From the NCBI GenBank assembly GCA_900756925.1, contig CAAELX010000054.1, positions 1 through 64,000 of the forward strand: a DNA stretch of 64,000 nucleotides, in the 5' to 3' direction. The stretch is from an uncultured Roseburia sp. (lineage in GTDB: Bacteria; Bacillota; Clostridia; Lachnospirales; Lachnospiraceae). Below the pieces are notes generated by a model that saw only the letters and a list, made by a program, of their open reading frames with translations, was not told where the DNA came from and did not search any database. This document shows positions 1 to 7,664 of the stretch, one piece after another (position 1 is the stretch's first letter; every line of letters begins with the position of its first letter). The translations under genes and the position numbers were made by a program.

Positions 1-146
1 CATCTAAGCGTGAAGCCCCCCTCAAGATGAGATATCCCTCACAAAAGTGAATAAGACCCCTTGAAGACTACAAGGTAGATAGGGCAGAGGTGGAAGCACA
101 GTAATGTGTGGAGCTGACTGTTACTAATCGGTCGAAGGCTTGACCA
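1..146 (+). rRNA. 23S ribosomal RNA, 3' end (partial)
   Basis: The first ~146 bases match the conserved 3' end of bacterial 23S rRNA, including the stretch GTTACTAATCGGTCGAAGG and the terminal GGCTTGACC. The rest of the gene lies upstream of the window. The next 269 bases (147-415) contain no recognisable 5S rRNA before tRNA-Trp, so either the 5S lies elsewhere in this operon or the operon lacks one here. Confidence 0.93.
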
Positions 147-415
147 AAGGCGGAGAAAGACGGCTGGATGTAGGAAGTGGCATGGAGCAAGCTTGCTTGC
201 GGATGTGACACTGGATACAGACAGAGTTTTGCGTAGCAAAATCATCGAGATGAAGCGCAGCGGAATCGAGATGACCGGCTTTCGTAAAATTGAAACTATG
301 TAACGGATGAAATCGGAAATCTGTGTGAAGTTTTGAATGTACATGAAAAGTACTTGAAAAATTAGTGAAAAAGAGTTATGTTATTGATAGTTCCGAAAGG
401 AGCTTATTAATAAAT

Positions 416-486
416 AGGGGATTGGTCAAATGGTATGATAGGAGTCTCCAAAACTTTTGGTGGGAGTTCGATTCTCTCATCCCCTG
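416..486 (+). tRNA. tRNA-Trp (CCA)
   Basis: A full cloverleaf folds by eye: acceptor AGGGGAT pairs with ATCCCCT, the D-arm is GTCA/TGAT, and the anticodon stem GGAGT/ACTTT (two G-U pairs) closes the loop CTCCAAA, giving anticodon CCA. The T-arm has the loop TTCGATT. The discriminator is G and the 3' CCA is not encoded. It lies about 270 bases behind the 23S rRNA and is followed by its own terminator. Confidence 0.93.
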
Positions 487-490
487 TTAG

Positions 491-522
491 AAAGAGCTGG
501 AAAATATTCCAGTTCTTTTTTT
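491..522 (+). terminator. Rho-independent terminator after tRNA-Trp
   Basis: Stem AGAGCTGGAA/TTCCAGTTCT (one G-U pair) with a short loop, followed by a run of T. It begins a few bases after the tRNA end and probably terminates the rRNA/tRNA transcript. Confidence 0.85.
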
Positions 523-787
523 GCTTGGAAAGATTTATTTGACAGGAATTTATAAAAAAGCTAAGAATGAAAGACAAATTTTATAAATTGAACTAATAAA
601 TTAAAAGCGAAAATTTGTGCAGGATGACTAAAAAATAAAGGGAAGAAAGTAAAAAGAAATAATGTTATACAGAGAAATCCTAGAACATCATGATTCATGT
701 AGAAAATTAAGATAGATTTTTCTTCAAAAACGAATAAATACTAAAAAAATGACCAGAAAATGACGGAATTTGACGGAAAATGAAAAA
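523..787. other. AT-rich intergenic stretch, no gene recognised
   Basis: No open frame with a credible ribosome site and no RNA fold was recognised on either strand. The minus-strand frames here are Ser/Phe-rich with no recognisable domain and look like chance reading of AT-rich sequence. Confidence 0.6.
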
Positions 788-816
788 TTGACAAACTCGC
801 GAAAGAATGTCATAAT
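788..816 (+). promoter_or_regulatory. Sigma-A-type promoter of the HPr-like gene
   Basis: TTGACA at 788-793 and CATAAT at 811-816 with an exact 17-base spacer, about 50 bases upstream of the coding sequence at 870. Confidence 0.75.
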
Positions 817-869
817 CTCCACTTGTAATAAAAAAATAGAATATCTTTTGATCAGAAAGGATGTTAGAA

Positions 870-1097
870 ATGTTTGAAAGAAAAATCAGATTGACTGACA
901 CTGAAGAAGTGAAAGATTTTGTGAGAGCTGCCGGAAAATGTGATTTTGACATCGATGTGTTTTACAATAGAGCGGTAATAGATGCAAAGTCTTTGCTTGG
1001 AATGCTGTATCTTGGTTTCTGTAAAGAGCTTACCATTAAATATGGAGAACAGAACGAGATGTTCGAGAATGTTGTCAGGAAGTATGCAGTAGCTTAA
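870..1097 (+). CDS. HPr-like protein lacking the active-site histidine
   Basis: A 75-residue protein with the HPr fold signature: the segment DAKSLLGMLYLG aligns with the HPr regulatory loop around Ser46. Aligned back from that loop, the catalytic motif HARPA of true HPr is missing; the place of His15 holds an acidic residue and Arg17 is also acidic. It is therefore unlikely to carry phosphate between Enzyme I and PTS EII proteins, while the Ser46-type site of HPr kinase remains. A regulatory role like that of Crh is an inference. The ATG at 870 is preferred to the one at 861, because AAAGG at 856-860 touches 861 but sits 9 bases from 870. Own promoter (788) and terminator (1139). A second divergent HPr-like gene lies at 36449. 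Confidence 0.8.
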   Translation: MFERKIRLTDTEEVKDFVRAAGKCDFDIDVFYNRAVIDAKSLLGMLYLGFCKELTIKYGEQNEMFENVVRKYAVA

Positions 1098-1138
1098 AGC
1101 ATGACAAAAGGAAAACTGAATAAGAAAAACGAAAAAGA

Positions 1139-1174
1139 GACTGCAGGGACAAATTGTCAATGCAGTCTTTTTTT
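1139..1174 (+). terminator. Terminator after HPr-like gene
   Basis: Outer stem GACTGCA/TGCAGTC with inner stem GACAA/TTGTC, followed by seven T. It separates the HPr-like gene from the helicase gene. Confidence 0.88.
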
Positions 1175-1190
1175 GTGAGTATAATTAAGC

Positions 1191-1196
1191 TATAAT
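1191..1196 (+). promoter_or_regulatory. Candidate -10 element very close to the helicase start
   Basis: A perfect TATAAT lies only 7 bases before the ATG at 1204, and no good Shine-Dalgarno or -35 hexamer is visible. If this -10 is used, the mRNA would be leaderless or nearly so. Alternatively the gene is transcribed by read-through. Confidence 0.35.
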
Positions 1197-1203
1197 AGAG
1201 AAC

Positions 1204-3648
1204 ATGGGTACGGATAAGAAAAAAGAAGAAAAAACAGAAAAAAGAAGCCAAATCAGAATCTCAGTGCGGAATCTTGTGGAATTTATCTTAAGGGAGGGAG
1301 ATATTGATAATCGGCACGGTCAGTCGGTATCTCCAGAGGCGATGTTAGCGGGAAGCCGGATGCACAGAAAGATCCAGAAGAGGAAAGGTTCGGATTACCA
1401 TGCAGAGGTGCCGTTAAAGCTCGTGCTTAAGGAGGAATATTATGACCTGATTTTAGAAGGGCGTGCGGATGGCATCCAGATCCTGACAGAAGGGGAGAAG
1501 CCGGATTATTCGGTGAGTTTCCAGAACATTGTATTGGAGGATTCAGCAAAGGTCATTATTGACGAGATCAAGGGGATTTATATGAAATTAGACCATCTCC
1601 TCGCGCCAGTAGGCGTCCATCTAGCTCAGGCAAAGTGCTATGCCTATATTTATGCCTTACAGCATGATCTGAAGCGTATTGGGGTACAGATGACGTATGT
1701 GAACCTGGATACGGAGGAGATGAAGTATTTTTCAGAAGAATATACGTTTGAAGCTTTGAAAGAATGGTTTGACGATCTGATTGCGTCTTACAGAAAGTGG
1801 TCAGATTTTCAGTATGCGTGGAAAAAATTGCGGCAGGAATCCATTCAGAAGCTGCAATTTCCTTTTGCATACCGCAAAGGGCAGAAGGAGCTGGCGACGG
1901 GTGTATACCGCACGATCCAGAGAAAGAAGAATCTATTCATTCAGGCACCGACGGGAGTTGGAAAGACGATCACAACAGTCTTTCCAGCGGTAAAAGCTGT
2001 GGGAGAGGGATTAGGTGATCGGATTTTTTACCTGACAGCGAAGACGGTGACGGGAACAGTGGCATGGGAGACATTTGACCAGCTGCGCAGGCAGGGCTAT
2101 CAGGCAAAACTGATTCAGATTACAGCGAAGGAAAAGATGTGCCTGTGTGCAGAGATGGAGTGTAATCCGGTGCACTGCCCATATGCAAGAGGACATTATG
2201 ACAGGGTGAACGATGCAGTTTTTGGTCTGCTACAGAAAGAGGACTTCTTTACAAGGGAGGTTCTCTTAGAGCAGGCAAGGGAATATCAGGTGTGTCCGTT
2301 TGAAATGAGCTTGGATGTGGCTTCGTGGGTGGATGATATTATTTGTGATTACAACTATGTATTTGACCCAAACGTGTATCTGAAACGCTTTTTTGCAGAA
2401 GGAATCAGAGGAGATTATATTTTTCTGATCGATGAGGCACATAATCTGGTGGAGCGCAGCAGGGAGATGTACAGTGCCACGCTTCGCAAGGAGGATCTTT
2501 TGGCGGTCAGAAAGATCATGAAGAGATATCAGCCAAAGCTGGATAAAGATTTTAATAAATGCAACCGGATTCTGTTAGATTACAAGAGGGAATGCGAAAA
2601 TTATAAAGTTTATCAGGATATCGGAAGTTTTATTTTTACACTGATGAACTTAGCATCGGGGCTCGATGAATTTTTACAGCGGAGCACAGAATTTCCGGAG
2701 CGGAAAGAGGTCAGCGAGTTTTATTTTGCCGTGCGCAATTTCCTGAATATGTATGAACGGGTGGACGAGCACTATGTGATTTACGGGGAGCATACGTCAG
2801 AGGGAGGATTTCTGTTGAAGCTGTATTGTGTGGATCCGTCGTTGAATTTGCAGGAGTGCATTGACAAAGGAAATGCGGCAATCTTTTTTTCCGCTACTTT
2901 TTTGCCAATCCGTTATTATAAAAGTCTGCTGTCGACAAAACAGGATAATTATGCAGTTTATGCGGAGACAGCGTTTACAGAGGATCAGAGTCTGCTCCTT
3001 CTTGGACGGGATGTAAGCAGCCGTTATACGAGGAGAAATCAGGACGAGTACAGACGGATTGCGGAATATATCCGCAAGACCGGACAGGCACAGAAGGGAA
3101 ATTATATGATTTTTTTCCCTTCCTACAAGATGATGCAGGAAGTGTATGAGGTGTTCGAGGGGATCAACTGCGGGGAGATGGAGACGTGTATGCAGGTGTC
3201 AGGGATGAAAGAGGAAGAACGGGAAGCGTTCTTAGGGCAGTTCGTAGCGGAGCATGAGCGGTCATTCCTGGCTTTTTGCGTGATGGGCGGAATCTTCGGG
3301 GAAGGAATCGATCTTAAAAATGAACAGCTGATCGGGGCAGTGGTTGTGGGAACCGGGCTTCCACAGATCAGCAATGAGCGTGAGATCCTGATGCATTATT
3401 ATGATGAGAGATCCGGGGAAGGATTTGATTATGCATACCGCTACCCGGGGATGAATAAGGTATTGCAGGCTGCTGGACGTGTGATCCGGACGGTGGACGA
3501 TAGTGGGGTGATTCTGCTTTTGGATGACCGGTTCACGAGACGGGAGTATGAGAGCCTGTTCCCGAAGGAATGGGAGAGAAGAGCTTGCTGCACAGTGGAG
3601 TCTGTGAGCGGGTATCTTGATGCGTTCTGGGAGCAGCGGAATTCTTAA
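1204..3648 (+). CDS. PD-(D/E)XK nuclease fused to Rad3/DinG-type helicase
   Basis: An 814-residue protein with two parts. Residues ~20-200 carry Cas4/RecB-like nuclease motifs: EGRADG (~85), IDEIKG (~119) and QAKCYAY (~142). From ~220 it is a superfamily 2 helicase of the XPD/DinG group, with Walker A APTGVGKT (~248), four cysteines that can hold an Fe-S cluster (~313, 320, 325, 364), the DEAH box IDEAHNL (~409), and C-terminal motifs ending in QAAGRVIR. Such enzymes unwind DNA 5' to 3' in repair; the nuclease domain suggests coupled cleavage. Only a weak ribosome site is seen before the ATG. It stands alone between a terminator and the Tad-like promoter. Its exact pathway is not known from sequence. 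Confidence 0.9.
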   Translation: MGTDKKKEEKTEKRSQIRISVRNLVEFILREGDIDNRHGQSVSPEAMLAGSRMHRKIQKRKGSDYHAEVPLKLVLKEEYYDLILEGRADGIQILTEGEKPDYSVSFQNIVLEDSAKVIIDEIKGIYMKLDHLLAPVGVHLAQAKCYAYIYALQHDLKRIGVQMTYVNLDTEEMKYFSEEYTFEALKEWFDDLIASYRKWSDFQYAWKKLRQESIQKLQFPFAYRKGQKELATGVYRTIQRKKNLFIQAPTGVGKTITTVFPAVKAVGEGLGDRIFYLTAKTVTGTVAWETFDQLRRQGYQAKLIQITAKEKMCLCAEMECNPVHCPYARGHYDRVNDAVFGLLQKEDFFTREVLLEQAREYQVCPFEMSLDVASWVDDIICDYNYVFDPNVYLKRFFAEGIRGDYIFLIDEAHNLVERSREMYSATLRKEDLLAVRKIMKRYQPKLDKDFNKCNRILLDYKRECENYKVYQDIGSFIFTLMNLASGLDEFLQRSTEFPERKEVSEFYFAVRNFLNMYERVDEHYVIYGEHTSEGGFLLKLYCVDPSLNLQECIDKGNAAIFFSATFLPIRYYKSLLSTKQDNYAVYAETAFTEDQSLLLLGRDVSSRYTRRNQDEYRRIAEYIRKTGQAQKGNYMIFFPSYKMMQEVYEVFEGINCGEMETCMQVSGMKEEEREAFLGQFVAEHERSFLAFCVMGGIFGEGIDLKNEQLIGAVVVGTGLPQISNEREILMHYYDERSGEGFDYAYRYPGMNKVLQAAGRVIRTVDDSGVILLLDDRFTRREYESLFPKEWERRACCTVESVSGYLDAFWEQRNS

Positions 3649-3673
3649 AAAACTATAAACTACAGAATACATC

Positions 3674-3701
3674 TTTACAATTCAGAAAAAAGAAGTATAA
3701 T
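3674..3701 (+). promoter_or_regulatory. Promoter of the Tad-like gene set, flanked by 12-base direct repeats
   Basis: TTTACA (3674-3679) and TATAAT (3696-3701), 16-base spacer. The 12-mer AATACATCTTTA occurs at 3666-3677, overlapping the -35, and again at 3703-3714, at the expected transcription start. This spacing suggests a regulator site, though no regulator is encoded next door. Confidence 0.6.
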
Positions 3702-3723
3702 AAATACATCTTTATCAAATTTG

Positions 3724-3746
3724 TGCGACAGTCGAGAACTGTCGCA
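3724..3746 (+). other. Perfect hairpin in the Tad-like leader
   Basis: TGCGACAGT/ACTGTCGCA, a 9-base perfect stem with a 5-base loop CGAGA and no T-run, near the 5' end of a ~180-base leader. A second stem (GCAGAA/TTCTGC, ~3767-3784) follows. It does not match a riboswitch class known to me. Confidence 0.55.
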
Positions 3747-3885
3747 TCATCAACGATTCAGTTGGGCAGAAACGGACTTCTGCATACCCATCGATTTGTA
3801 AATTTCATAGGAATAGGTGTTTCAGACAACGGAAGCAAAGCATATAGAAATCCAGTTATCTCTAAATTGCTTGGAAAGGAAAAAT

Positions 3886-4854
3886 GTGAGAGTTGTATTT
3901 TGGAGCCCACAGAGACATTGTGGCACAACTTCCCATATGCTGCTGACCGCTGCGATGATCGCAGAACGGATGGAATGCCGCACAGTGCTCATTCCATCAC
4001 TGGCAAAGGATGAGAATTTTAAAGATTATTTTTCCAGAGGAAAGCAGAGTGTAGTAAGGGAGAAATGTGCTTACGGGGAGGAAAACGATGAGCTGTTACG
4101 GGCAGTAAGAGAAGGAAGCTTGACACCAAAGCAGATAGGAAGAGCAGTGAAAACCCTGAAAAAGGGAAGGCTATTTTGCTGTGATGGATTTTTGCCGCAG
4201 AGAAGGACTTATGACAGGTCGGAGGTAGAAGATCTGTTGAGCTGCATGATTGCTGCAATCGACCATATGGCAGATTATGTATTTATTGACTGTGGAAGCA
4301 CAGATGATGCATGGACAAGGGAACAGCTCAGACAGGCAGACCTTGTTATTGTCAATCTGGCGCAGACGCAGGACAGTTTGTATCATCTCTTTTGCAGGCA
4401 TGCGGAAGTTTTTTCAGAGCAGCTTTATTTTATCAGCAGTTATCAGAAAGATTCCATTTATAACAAAGAGAATATCAGCAGGATCTGCAGCATAGAGAAA
4501 TGGAGACTAGGTGTTTTTCCATATAATCCAGAATTTGAGATGGCGTGTATAAACGGAAGACTTGACCGTTATGTCATGAAGAAAGAGCGGTATAACGGAA
4601 CAGAAATGAGGCAGTATTTTTTTGAGGAAGCAGACCGCAGTGTGCGGCTTGTGATGGAGAGTTTGAAGTTAAAGCGTGCAAAAGAAGAAGCAGCGAAAAA
4701 TCAGAAAAAATCAGAAGAAAGAAAAGGAGAAAATAAATATGAAGCATATTATGGAGCATTACGGAACAGCCATTTTAACAGGGGTTGTATTAGTAGCACT
4801 GGGAGTGACATTAGTAGCATTTGCGAAGAGCAGCTTTATCACGACGCAGTTTGA
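3886..4854 (+). CDS. TadZ/CpaE-like MinD-family protein, atypical Walker A
   Basis: About 322 residues from a GTG at 3886, chosen because GGAAAGGA lies 5 bases upstream; an earlier in-frame GTG at 3817 has no ribosome site. The protein opens with a beta strand and SPQRHCGTT at the place of the ParA/MinD P-loop, lacking the usual lysines, and has a Walker B-like VFIDCGSTDD in the middle. This altered P-loop is typical of TadZ/CpaE, which place Tad pilus machines at the cell membrane. The next genes (pilin-like, CpaF ATPase, TadB/TadC) support that reading. The C-terminus is Lys/Glu-rich and runs 116 bases into the next gene in another frame, which is odd and may reflect a lost stop codon. Confidence 0.7.
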   Translation: MRVVFWSPQRHCGTTSHMLLTAAMIAERMECRTVLIPSLAKDENFKDYFSRGKQSVVREKCAYGEENDELLRAVREGSLTPKQIGRAVKTLKKGRLFCCDGFLPQRRTYDRSEVEDLLSCMIAAIDHMADYVFIDCGSTDDAWTREQLRQADLVIVNLAQTQDSLYHLFCRHAEVFSEQLYFISSYQKDSIYNKENISRICSIEKWRLGVFPYNPEFEMACINGRLDRYVMKKERYNGTEMRQYFFEEADRSVRLVMESLKLKRAKEEAAKNQKKSEERKGENKYEAYYGALRNSHFNRGCISSTGSDISSICEEQLYHDAV

Positions 4855-4897
4855 AGGGGCACTGACGGGATTCTTTTCCAATATGGGTGCAATTTAG
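4739..4897 (+). CDS. 52-residue single-span membrane protein, candidate Flp-like pilin
   Basis: Starts at ATG 4739 with AAGGAG 9 bases upstream. The short N-terminus MKHIMEHYG is followed by one hydrophobic segment (residues ~9-29) and a small polar C-terminal part ending in GFFSNMGAI. Size and layout resemble Flp-type pilins, and it sits where a pilin would in a Tad operon, between the TadZ-like and ATPase genes. No clear prepilin peptidase motif could be fixed and no peptidase gene is nearby, so it could also be a small structural membrane subunit. The upstream coding region overlaps it in another frame. Confidence 0.6.
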   Translation: MKHIMEHYGTAILTGVVLVALGVTLVAFAKSSFITTQFEGALTGFFSNMGAI

Positions 4898-4964
4898 CTA
4901 ATAATAGCAGAAAGACAGGTTATGGTGCCGTTATGGCACCATAATCTTATAAAAGGAGCAGAGC

Positions 4965-6035
4965 ATGAAGAAATTAGCTGATTTTGAACCAACGGAGGAG
5001 CAGTTTGGCATTTTCTGGAAATATATACAGGATGAAAATGTGACAGATGTGGATTATAACGGGCGGGAGATTTGGATCACAGATCTTGTAAGAGGACATT
5101 ATAAAGCAAAGGAAAAACCGGATGAGAAGTTTCTGGTGCAATTTACCCATATGGTTGCAAACTGTGTGAACAGACAGTTTAACCAGGCAAATAAGATACT
5201 GGAAGCAGATACCAGGGAACTTCGTATCAGTATTTTACACAAGTCTGTTTCTATGGGAGGAACCAGTATCTGTATCCGCAAATCTCCCCCGGTGGTGCGG
5301 AATACGATCAGTGATCTGTTAGAGAAAGGATTTTGTCCGAAAGAGATACTGGCACTTTTGATGAACTGTATCAGGGTGGGGTTGAATATTGTAGCAGGTG
5401 GGGAACCGGGACATGGAAAGACCGAATTTGTGAAGTTTCTGATGCAGTTTATTCCGGAGAATGAGCGTGTGATCACGATCGAGGATACGTTAGAGCTTCA
5501 TTACGGGGAGATCAATCGTGGAAGTGATTATGTGGAACTTCGGATTGAACCGGGATTCGACTATACGGACGCAATCAAAGCGTGCCTGAGGCAGAATCCA
5601 AGATGGCTGGTCTTATCTGAGGCGAGATCCACAGAGGTGACCTACCTGATGGAGGCGTGGAGTACCGGGGTGAAGGGACTTACGACGATCCATTTGGATG
5701 ATCTGCGCAAGCTTCCGGATCGGATCCAGAATATGATGAATAATGTCAATGATGCAGACCGAATGGAGAATCGGATCTACCGGTATGTGAATGTTGGTAT
5801 TCTGATCCGGAGAGTGGAACAACCGGATGGCACGATGTTTCGGTATATCGACCAATTGTGCTTTTACAGTAGGGAAAAGGAGCAGAATGAGATCTGTTTC
5901 CTCGTGAAGGACGGGCAGATGACAGGACAGACGATTCCGGAGGAGATTCGGAAACGATTTGTGAGAAGTGGAATCAAAGATCCGTTTGCCAGTGAACTAT
6001 TAGAAGCATATATGGAAAGGGGAGAAGGATATTGA
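4965..6035 (+). CDS. CpaF/TadA-type secretion ATPase
   Basis: A 356-residue VirB11/CpaF-family ATPase, which powers assembly of Tad (type IVb) pili or related secretion machines from the cytoplasmic side. Visible motifs: Walker A GGEPGHGKT (~144-152), the acidic box VITIEDTLEL, Walker B-like PRWLVLSEARSTEV, and the His-containing GLTTIHLDD. It is shorter than many CpaF proteins, with a reduced N-terminal region. GGAGCAG precedes the ATG. Its stop overlaps the TTG start of the next gene, which implies tight co-translation. Confidence 0.9.
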   Translation: MKKLADFEPTEEQFGIFWKYIQDENVTDVDYNGREIWITDLVRGHYKAKEKPDEKFLVQFTHMVANCVNRQFNQANKILEADTRELRISILHKSVSMGGTSICIRKSPPVVRNTISDLLEKGFCPKEILALLMNCIRVGLNIVAGGEPGHGKTEFVKFLMQFIPENERVITIEDTLELHYGEINRGSDYVELRIEPGFDYTDAIKACLRQNPRWLVLSEARSTEVTYLMEAWSTGVKGLTTIHLDDLRKLPDRIQNMMNNVNDADRMENRIYRYVNVGILIRRVEQPDGTMFRYIDQLCFYSREKEQNEICFLVKDGQMTGQTIPEEIRKRFVRSGIKDPFASELLEAYMERGEGY

Positions 6036-7627
6036 ACAGAAAGCGAAGGAGCGAAGATTCCGGAGGGAGAGGGAACGTGAAATGGCAGAGCGGAAGAAAG
6101 CCGGGAAAGAGTAGATTCACATTGTGGAAGCTGTTAAATCCGAGAAATCTGCAGAAAGAAGTACATGTGTATGGATATCATTTCTCTTGGAAAACGCATA
6201 CTCTGGTACTTTTTCTGTCCATCGTCGGAATGTTATCAATTGGGGTGCTGTTTCAGATAAAGTTGACTGGTATGGCAGTGTTAGGAGCGGCAGTGGTGGT
6301 TCTGCTTCCGGTATTGATCTTAGATATGTATAAGAGGATGTATGAGCACAGACGCTTTTCGGATGTAGCAGTGTATCTTGAGCAAATGATTTATTCGTTC
6401 CAGAAAAATGGCAAGATTCTGGCATCTTTAAGAGAGGCATCAGACTGTTTTGGTCAGGGAACGATGAAGCGTGTCATAGGAGAGGCGATCGCTTATATTC
6501 AGCAGGGACAGACAAGGACAGAGCGGGGACTGTATGCGGAGGCATTAGAGAAGATCGAACGGGTATATCCCTGCCAGAAGATGGGAATGGTGCATGAAGT
6601 GCTTCTAAGCGCGGAGGACTACGGCGGGGAGGTGGAACACTCTCTGTTTCTTGTTATGGAAGACCTTGAAGTCTGGAAGAGAAGAATTTATCAGTTGCAG
6701 AAGGAGAAGAAGCAGACACATACGGATAATATTCTGTCGATTCTGATGGCAACCCTTTTATGTGCGGTTGCTTTGTATGTAATCGACGATATGAAGGTTC
6801 TGTTTGAAGCAGACAGTGTGATGAATGTGTTAAAAAATGGAATTGTACAGATTACATCGGTCGCATTTATCCTTGGAAATATGTGTGTTTTTACGAAGAG
6901 TAGCCGGGCACTGACAAAGGACTGGCTGGAGGAAGAATATACACAGGAAGATCTTTTAGAGAGGGAGTACCGGGATATTGCAGGGTATGATGAGCGAAAA
7001 GAGAGAAGGTTCAGTCTGATGTTAGCGGTACCCTGTCTGGTTCTGGCAGTACCGGTCTTTTTTTTATTTCGGAAATGGGCAGGAGTGCTGCTGCTTGCAG
7101 CAGGCAGTTTTTTCCTGGTGCAGCATAAAATAGGAATTGCAATTGCGAAGAAGGATGTGCTGAATGCGATGTACGTTGCATTCCCGCAATGGTTGATGGA
7201 TCTGGCGTTGTTACTTCAAAATAATAATGTTCAGATGTCCATTGAAAAATCAATGCGGAATGCTCCGTCGGTGCTTAGGGCAGAGATCGGGGCACTTCTG
7301 GAAAGGATCAGGAAGGAGCCGGACAGGCTTGGTTCCTATACGGAATTTTGCAAGGAATTTGATATACCAGAGGCGCAGAGCTGTATGAAGATGCTTTATG
7401 CAATTTCGGAATCGGGAGTCGGGAATGCAGAGGAACAGCTGCACAATTTACAAAAGCATATCTATGAGATGCAGGAGAAGGCAGACCGGATCACGGATGA
7501 ACAGAAGAATTTCCGGATGCAGCTCATCTTTAATTATCCGGCCGGGATGGCAGCAGCGAAAATGTTAGTTGACATGACGGTTGGAATGGTTGTCATGTTT
7601 CAGATCTTCCGTGGCATTGGCGGATGA
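6032..7627 (+). CDS. TadB-TadC fusion, inner-membrane platform protein
   Basis: A 531-residue membrane protein starting at TTG 6032, which overlaps the previous stop; GGGGAGAAGG sits just upstream. The N-terminal half has two membrane spans (~55-100), a cytoplasmic T2SS-F-like domain (~110-240) and a further span pair. The C-terminal half has a span pair (~325-360), a second T2SS-F-like domain (AFPQWLMDLALLLQ onward, ~390-500) and a final span (~510). In usual Tad systems these are two proteins of ~300 residues each, TadB and TadC. Here one chain appears to supply both. It is the last gene of the set, ending in a strong terminator. Confidence 0.8.
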   Translation: MNRKRRSEDSGGRGNVKWQSGRKPGKSRFTLWKLLNPRNLQKEVHVYGYHFSWKTHTLVLFLSIVGMLSIGVLFQIKLTGMAVLGAAVVVLLPVLILDMYKRMYEHRRFSDVAVYLEQMIYSFQKNGKILASLREASDCFGQGTMKRVIGEAIAYIQQGQTRTERGLYAEALEKIERVYPCQKMGMVHEVLLSAEDYGGEVEHSLFLVMEDLEVWKRRIYQLQKEKKQTHTDNILSILMATLLCAVALYVIDDMKVLFEADSVMNVLKNGIVQITSVAFILGNMCVFTKSSRALTKDWLEEEYTQEDLLEREYRDIAGYDERKERRFSLMLAVPCLVLAVPVFFLFRKWAGVLLLAAGSFFLVQHKIGIAIAKKDVLNAMYVAFPQWLMDLALLLQNNNVQMSIEKSMRNAPSVLRAEIGALLERIRKEPDRLGSYTEFCKEFDIPEAQSCMKMLYAISESGVGNAEEQLHNLQKHIYEMQEKADRITDEQKNFRMQLIFNYPAGMAAAKMLVDMTVGMVVMFQIFRGIGG

Positions 7628-7664
7628 GAAAAAGGAAGCTGCCCTAGTCAGCTTCCTTTTTCTC
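7626..7664. terminator. Bidirectional terminator, Tad-like set / CorC-type gene
   Basis: A 15-base perfect stem rich in A on one arm and T on the other, with loop at 7641-7649. It overlaps the stop codons of both converging genes and works in either direction. Confidence 0.88.
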
